Assembly (NCBI GenBank): GCA_029204225.1
Contig: CM055109.1
Span: forward strand, 28,600,861-28,664,860
Origin: Diphasiastrum complanatum
Lineage: Eukaryota; Streptophyta; Lycopodiopsida; Lycopodiales; Lycopodiaceae
DNA length: 64,000 nt
Reading direction: 5' to 3'
The notes below the pieces were generated by a model. The model was not told the origin of the DNA and did no database searches. It was given only the letters and a program-made list of their open reading frames with translations. Shown in pieces: positions 58,294 through 64,000 of this stretch; the first letter of the stretch is position 1; every line of letters begins with the position of its first letter. The translations under genes and the position numbers were made by a program.

Positions 58294-59642
58294 ACAAGAA
58301 GAAAATGGAGCAGAGGATCTCTGATCTAGGATCTGAAAACACTCTGATCAGCCAAAAAATTGTCCAGCTGGATCGAGAGTTGAAGATAGTCAAACAACAT
58401 GAAGATAAGGCTGAAAGCGAGAAGAAGTTGGCCCAGCAACAAGCAGATCGCTTGGAAACCTACATCACCTCCCTGCAAAACGCCCTGACAACCACACAGG
58501 ATCAGGTAGATAAGTCAGTGCAAGATGCCAGGCAACAGGTGCAGCTGCTGAAGGGGCAATTACAGATGGCCAAACAAGATCACACACGGCTTCAAGGTGA
58601 GTTGGTCACACAGATGGAGATTGCGTATTTATTCAAAAAAGTGGAGACCTACAAAGTGGCCCTTCAGGGATTCCAAGGCCGCTTTGATAGGTTCAAAGGA
58701 GCAGCTTCAACCGAGTTGGCAAAGGCAAAAGAGACCATCATTGCCTATGAAAAAGCAGTCGCTCAAGTGTTGGAAGCCAGACCACAATCCCCATCTCGGT
58801 CATGCCACAATTCTCCCCTTCACGCCAAGAAGCTGTACCAATGGATACAGGGATTGATTCGAGCATGGACCAAGGGGGAGCTCTAGATATAATAGATCAA
58901 CCGCCAACCATACCGGAAGTACAAACAGGTTCATCCTCATCAAGGACAAGACCTCTATTCAGAAGGCCCATCAGCATCGAGGACCAGATCCAGACCTTCT
59001 TAAAGCAACATCTGCATGAGCCCTCACGTTGTGGATGGGTTCTGAAATTTAAGACCTCCGAGATCAAGGCCGACAAAGAGTTGGACAAAATACCTACACT
59101 GGGAGAGCAGCCGGCATGGAGAATCACGGTTTTTGAGAAAACTCCGGAATCAATTAGGAGTTACGTCGCCAGCCCTTGCCAGTTGCAGGTAGATCCCTAT
59201 TACGTGCCAATGTCAGGAAGAAATAAATGAAAAGATTTGGGATTGGATATGGACAAAATCACCATCCATACGTCCAATTGGCCAATCATCCATCAGCCTT
59301 ACAACTGGACCATTTCAGTGGACTTCCACCATGCTTTACAAGCATATCAGAGAGAGTATGTCCACTCTCCGGATCCAACGGTGCGACAATCGGCAATGTT
59401 TGCTAAAAATCTAACTCTGTTGGCGTCAATGGCAACCAAATGGGACGATTGCCTTCCTCCCTTGACATTCGATCCAAATAAGCCGATGGCCTCAAAGCAA
59501 ATCAAAGATCAGCTGCCGATTGCTCGTCTCTATTTTCGTGCGGCTATGAAGGGAGGCTCTTGGGAATCCCGCTTCACCTCATGGACAACTTCCAAATGGA
59601 TTGCCGGAGCCCACCGTTGTTTCCTGCCATTGGCATTGACAT
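58294..59642 (+). pseudogene. Element B: extra ORF, coiled coil and C-terminal domain
   Basis: Starts at the deletion junction, in a different frame from RT, with KKMEQRISDLGSENTLIS and a heptad-rich coiled coil to about 58770 (LAQQQADRLETYITSLQ, FKGAASTELAKAKE). A short Pro/Ser linker and frame change lead to RPLFRRPISIEDQIQTFLKQ, then the C-terminal domain (LDKIPTLGEQPAWRITVF, DPYYVP, WPIIHQPYNWTISVDFHH, GGSWESRFTSWTTSKW). It preserves Gln codons at positions that are stops in A. A TGA at 59227-59229 replaces Trp. Ends near 59642 with the family sequence cut. Confidence 0.78.
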
Positions 59643-60008
59643 AAGTTTCTAACGTGTTCTAAAACTCTTCGTGTTCTTTAACCATTAAGTTGGGCTTTAG
59701 TTGTTGAGGACTTCTGTCTAGAAATGAATAGTTTGCGAATGTGATTAATTAATTGTCTGCACAGTCACGAATACATTGAACAATGATGATGGAGGCCATA
59801 TTGTTGTTCCGAATTTATTAACATTACCCATCCCAAACATAAGTAATACTGGTTATTTTTTAATGTCTGTCGACAACCAGAATAACACTCGAAACCACTT
59901 GTCATAAATTGTACCAAAAACATAACTTTCTAATGTTGTCCTCTGTGGGAACGACATTATTTACTATAAAATCTATATAACCCTGTTGGTATAGAATGAC
60001 ATATACCA
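59632..60008 (+). repeat. LTR 3' part of another Asp-primed element
   Basis: Ends ATATACCA at 60008 just before an Asp-type PBS and contains tctgtgggaacgacatt (about 59943), the near-terminal block seen in related LTRs. The 5' limit is unknown; the fragment abuts the broken end of element B. Confidence 0.65.
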
Positions 60009-60012
60009 TTTT

Positions 60013-60030
60013 TGGCGCCGTTGTCGGGGA
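60013..60030 (+). promoter_or_regulatory. PBS (Asp tRNA type)
   Basis: tggcgccgttgtcgggga has one mismatch to the Athila/Tat-type PBS. Confidence 0.88.
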
Positions 60031-60084
60031 TAGTTTAGGAAAGTTATAAGAAATATGACAAATCCATCTCCATCTCTAGTGTAT

Positions 60085-60873
60085 GTCAGGTAGAGAATCC
60101 AAATTAGAACGATATCGTAAGCTTAGAGAGGAATTTTTACGAAGACAAAGTGAAAGTACTAGTTGAAGAAATCTAGACAAAATCACTGCCCAGTTACTTG
60201 AACTCCTAATTAGCTTCGATATGGAGGGTCCTGCTGCACGTTTCACTTGTATCTCTAAAATTAAATACGATTATTTTAAAGAGACTTCTTCCGATGATGC
60301 AGATAGCTATGTCAATTTGAGTCAATCTCTAATGCGAATAACGAGATACAATTCGAGTCAATTGCTAATGCGAATAACAAGGGAACTGACGTAGACAAAC
60401 TACGAATCTTCCCTGGTCTGCTAAGGAAGCAGGCGCGCATCTGGTATAGCCAAGTTGGACCAGGCCCTGTAGGAACCTGGTACCTGATGAAAGATGCGTT
60501 TCTGAACCAGTTCAGAGAGATCAATTACAAATCTAGAATTCTTGGACGTCTGAACAATGTTCAGAACAGACCCAAGTTCACACCAAGCCTAACATAATCC
60601 TCCTGATTTTTTTGGACCAGCGAAGTCTCAAACCGTGACTAAACCAGTTTCGGGTAACTGCTACAACTGTGGAGAGCCGGGACATTTTTTTCCTGACTGT
60701 CCTCAACCGCAAAAGCTGATTGGTTATGTACCATTATGCGCGAATTGCAGAGAGCCTGGCCACAAGTATCTTGACTACCCTCAGCCGCAGAAGCCGCGAC
60801 CTAAATATCTTCAGGCAGTGATGAGCTGGAAGGGCAGGCCTCATCAACCAATAGCATTTCCACATGCTGCCTG
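60085..60873 (+). pseudogene. Gag fragment with two zinc knuckles
   Basis: With stops and frame changes it reads SRESKLERYRKLREEFLRR near 60090, a capsid-like KLRIFPGLLRKQARIWYSQ (about 60395) and LMKDAFLNQFREINYKSR, then CYNCGEPGHFFPDC (60659-60700; CX2CX4HX4C) and CANCREPGHKYLDY with the last Cys changed (about 60738). It ends at about 60873. The gag differs from that of A/B, so the LTR/PBS/gag piece at 59632-60873 is from another Ty3/gypsy lineage. Confidence 0.8.
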
Positions 60874-61009
60874 ACGAAATAGCAATATATTTGAAAAGTT
60901 CTTATTTTATTTATATTTGGAAAATTCTACGTTACGTAGAACCCTAAAGCTAAGGTTTCAATTGGTCCACATGGCAACGAAAATAAGAAAAAACCTTGTC
61001 AGACTCTAA

Positions 61010-62953
61010 GTTTTTTCAATGATTTTCTGATGGTTTGCAACCTTAGGAAAGTACGTATTACTTTTCAAATATTGCATAGGATAGTTGAGTCATATGTCAA
61101 GGTAGCCAAGGCCCTTCTCAAACCATATAACTGGTTCAAGACCATTTTTAAAGAGCTCATACGAGCCATTAAGAGCAATACCAAGTAGCAGTTTGCTGTT
61201 GGCCCCTTTATCTCTCCTAGCAGCCTCTCACATTGAAAATAAAATCCATGGATTTCGTCTGGATTCTATGCTTTCTATTTATGAAGAAGCACCGGCCGAA
61301 TCATCTCAACAGGCCTCCAGCTCACGTAGTCGACATCGTCCACGCAGCGAGATCGTCATTCCTGACTCGCCTTCCACGTCATGACATCGTACTAGGTAGA
61401 CATCGTCAGCTGCACTTCCACCCCCTGTTGTTATTCGCACTGAACTACCTATTCCCCCCATCTCTGATGCTTCCCTCGCCTCCTCTCACGGACAGTTCGT
61501 GACCATTGGGGCTACCATTCCCATCACAGCTGCCCAGGCCACCTCACCCCCACACACAGAAGCTATTTCCCCAAACACTTAGTATTTCATGGATATGTTT
61601 GATGATTCTGACCCTATTGGGGCCTCCGAAGTTTTTGAAATGCCCCAGAGCCCTGTGCCCTTTGAACTCAATCCCGAGGATTCGAACACTTTTATGATAC
61701 TACTACTGGTGTTGAAGATTCATTTCAGATACCCCAGCAACCTCAAGCTGAAGCCGCACCAGCCATACTTTGGGTCGAGCAAGCTGTCAAATCACCAAAG
61801 CAGTTCGACGCCACAGTGCCTGAGGGCTATGAAGAGGAAGACCTCTTTGAAGAAGAAGAATTACAGACACCTGTTCCATGCCAACCAAGGACAGTACCAC
61901 CAGGTCCTTCTGATGCTACCACTTCCACAATAGTAGATTTTGGTGATGCTCTCGGTTTGGTCTCAAGCCTTGCACAAGTGATCCAGTCTATGCTGGATAA
62001 GAAAAAAGAAATGGAGCAGTGAATCTCAGATATGGGATTGGAAAATACTCTCATCAGCTAGAAAGTTATACATCTAGACAAAGAGTTGAAGATTGCCAAG
62101 CAGCATGAAGCCAAATCCGAAGCTGAGAAGAAGACGACACAACAATTGGCTAATCGCCTAGAAGAGTATGTCAGCTCACTTCAGAATGCGCTGACAACCA
62201 CTCAAGATCAAGTGGACAAAGTCGTGCAAGAGCAAAGCAACAAGTGCAGTTGCTCCAGGATCAACTATAGATGGCAGAGCAAGATCACACATGTCTTCAA
62301 GGTGAACTGGATGCGACCACCCTTGAGCATGATGCGTATCTCCAGACGCAAATACCTGATCATCTAGTAACTCCGACGGAGATCGCGTATTTGTTCAAGA
62401 AAGTTGAAACTTACAAAGTGGCACTTCAAGGATTCCAAGGTCGCTTTGACAAATTCAAAGGTGCAACTTCAACTGAGTTGGCAAAGGCTAAAGCAATCAT
62501 CAATGCATATGAGAAAATAGTCGCTTAGGTGTTGGAAGCTGGACCTCAAATTTCAGTTTTGGTCAAGCCGCAATTCTCCCCTCCGCACCAAGCTAATGCA
62601 CCAATGGATACAGGCTTGGATTCGGGCATGGACCAGGGTGGAGCCCCTGAAGTTGAAGCACAGCAACTAGTTTCACAAACAGTGTAACCGGGTCCATCTT
62701 CATCAAGAACCACACCATTATTCAGAAGACCAATCAGCGTCGAGGACCAAATACTCAGATTTTTTTAGCATGAAATCTTCATGAGTCCTCACGTGGTGGT
62801 TGAGTCCTTAAGTTTAAGACCTCTGAAATAGAGGCCGACAAGAAATTGGATAAAATACTCGCATTGGGAGAGCAACCAGCTTGGAGAGTTACAATGTTTG
62901 AGAAAACTCCAGAATCTATTAGGAATTATGTTGCCAGCCCTCGCCAATTGCCT
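61010..62953 (+). pseudogene. Third copy (H) of the extra ORF, truncated at both ends
   Basis: Matches element A from about 14000 to about 15940: NWFKTIFKELIRAIKSNTK at about 61130, IHGFRLDSMLSIYEEAP, RPRSEIVIPDSPS, the acidic YEEEDLFEEEELQTPVPC (61816 onward), DFGDALGLVSSLAQVIQSML and the coiled coil to about 62528, then part of the C-terminal domain, ending abruptly after SPRQL at about 62953. The acidic frame around 61680-62020 is open here, showing how the linker joins the coiled coil; the A copy is frameshifted there. Several stops are present. No LTR is attached. Confidence 0.8.
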
Positions 62954-63406
<453 letters not shown>

Positions 63407-63489
63407 CCGCAAAAGATCCCATTTTGACTGCATACGATCGCATTTCATCGCAAAGGACCGCAAAGTCAACGATTGCGTATATATAGATA

Positions 63490-64000
63490 CTAGTAAAGAG
63501 TGCCCGTCATTGACGGGCCATGGCAACGGATCTAGGTGGCGGCTGACGATTTGGAACTTCAGTTTGTCGTTGACAGATGATGATTTTCTGACCTAGCTTC
63601 TGGTTGATGATCTAGTGGATATGCTCGTCGTTGACGGAGGGTTGGCGACGGACGACCGACGATCTGGGTGATGGCCGATGATTTAGATGGCTGATGGTTT
63701 AAAAAGAAAGTCGATGGTCGTTAAAAGATGGCCATAGATGGATGATATGGGTGAAGGACGGTCCTAATGTGGTCTCAAATGGTCGAAGTGCCATGACATG
63801 GCCGTCAAATGGCCGCAATCGAAAAAACGTGATGTCAGGTATCGAAAAACTATAAATTTTTCGAGTCGAGCCATGATCAAAAAATTTTGATTTGAGGTAT
63901 CAAATTTTTTGAGTAGATCCGATATTGAAAATTTGGACTACTGATATCGAAAAATTCAATTTGGGGTATTGAAAAAATTCGAAGTTTTCGAGTTGATCCA
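63490..64000 (-). mobile_element. Probable Helitron 3' end, element continues beyond the window
   Basis: On the minus strand a perfect 8 bp stem hairpin (complement of gcccgtcattgacgggc, 63502-63518) is followed by eight bases and then CTAG, with T as the next base. Plant Helitrons end with a short GC-rich hairpin a few bases before CTRR and insert between A and T. The DNA to the right has diverged repeats of ggtatcgaaaaa and tttttcgagt (63840-63990). The 5' TC end lies outside the window. No helicase or Rep sequence is visible. Confidence 0.5.

Larger units (their letters stand above)
52532..59631 (+). mobile_element. Ty3/gypsy element B, internal deletion derivative
   Basis: 5' LTR, Asp-type PBS, leader, gag, protease, connector and the first part of RT, then a direct jump at about 58293 from the VMPFGLCNA motif of RT into the coiled coil of the extra ORF. 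The rest of RT, RNase H, integrase, spacer and the N-terminal part of the extra ORF, about 4.5 kb by comparison with A, are missing. Similarity to A ends at about 59631, before the 3' LTR. With A it defines the whole family. Confidence 0.92.

Overview
The window reads as intergenic nuclear DNA of a seed plant, probably an angiosperm with a large, repeat-rich genome. The species cannot be told from the sequence. The evidence is: one plant-type spatacsin-like exon with a plant 3' splice site; many plant LTR retrotransposons with initiator-Met-type (TGGTATCAGAGC) or Asp-type (TGGCGCCGTTGCCGGGG) primer binding sites; a processed plant beta-tubulin pseudogene; very long pure TC/GA tracts; and a probable Helitron end. 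No tRNA, rRNA or CRISPR array was seen.

Layout. 1-592: CpG-rich direct repeats and microsatellites. 1664-2416: last exon of a spatacsin-like gene, the only cellular gene with an open frame. 5.2-7.1 kb: two LTR remnants in opposite orientation. 7.84-17.29 kb: element A, a 5'-truncated Ty3/gypsy copy with an Asp-type relative (B), degenerate pol, a large extra ORF between integrase and the 3' LTR, and a 764 bp 3' LTR. 17.3-18.5 kb: promoter-like DNA packed with ACGT/G-box motifs and carrying a 150 bp direct repeat. 18.6-20.84 kb: an unidentified, decayed coding block on the minus strand. 23.47-29.67 kb: element C, a near-complete Copia (737 bp LTRs, TSD actca) inside a Ty3/gypsy integrase relic. 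31.4-41.27 kb: element E, a decayed minus-strand Copia, split by element D at 33.8-40.1 kb, a near-intact chromovirus (358 bp LTRs, TSD gtcga). 41.49-48.85 kb: an intronless beta-tubulin pseudogene split by element J, a gag-only LTR element with inverted outer LTRs and a perfect TSD (acatg). 49.8-52.5 kb: element F, a truncated minus-strand Copia. 52.53-59.63 kb: element B, a relative of A with 5' LTR, PBS and gag but a 4.5 kb internal deletion. 59.6-60.9 kb: another LTR/PBS/gag fragment. 61.0-62.95 kb: H, a third copy of the extra ORF. 63.49-64.0 kb: probable Helitron 3' end.

How the pieces relate. Nesting gives relative ages: D is younger than E, C is younger than its gypsy host, and J is younger than the tubulin pseudogene. 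C and D have nearly identical LTRs and only one or two coding lesions each, so they are recent. A, B, H, E and F are old and dead. A, B and H belong to one family; together they show LTR, PBS, leader, gag with unusual CX2CX3HX4C knuckles, protease, RT-RNase H, integrase, then the extra ORF (globular region, Ser/Pro/Arg-rich and acidic linker, long coiled coil, conserved C-terminal domain).

The most unusual observations are the U3-to-U3 architecture of J at an exactly reconstructable insertion site and the third ORF of the A/B/H family. All calls rest on reading the sequence by eye; no database search was possible.
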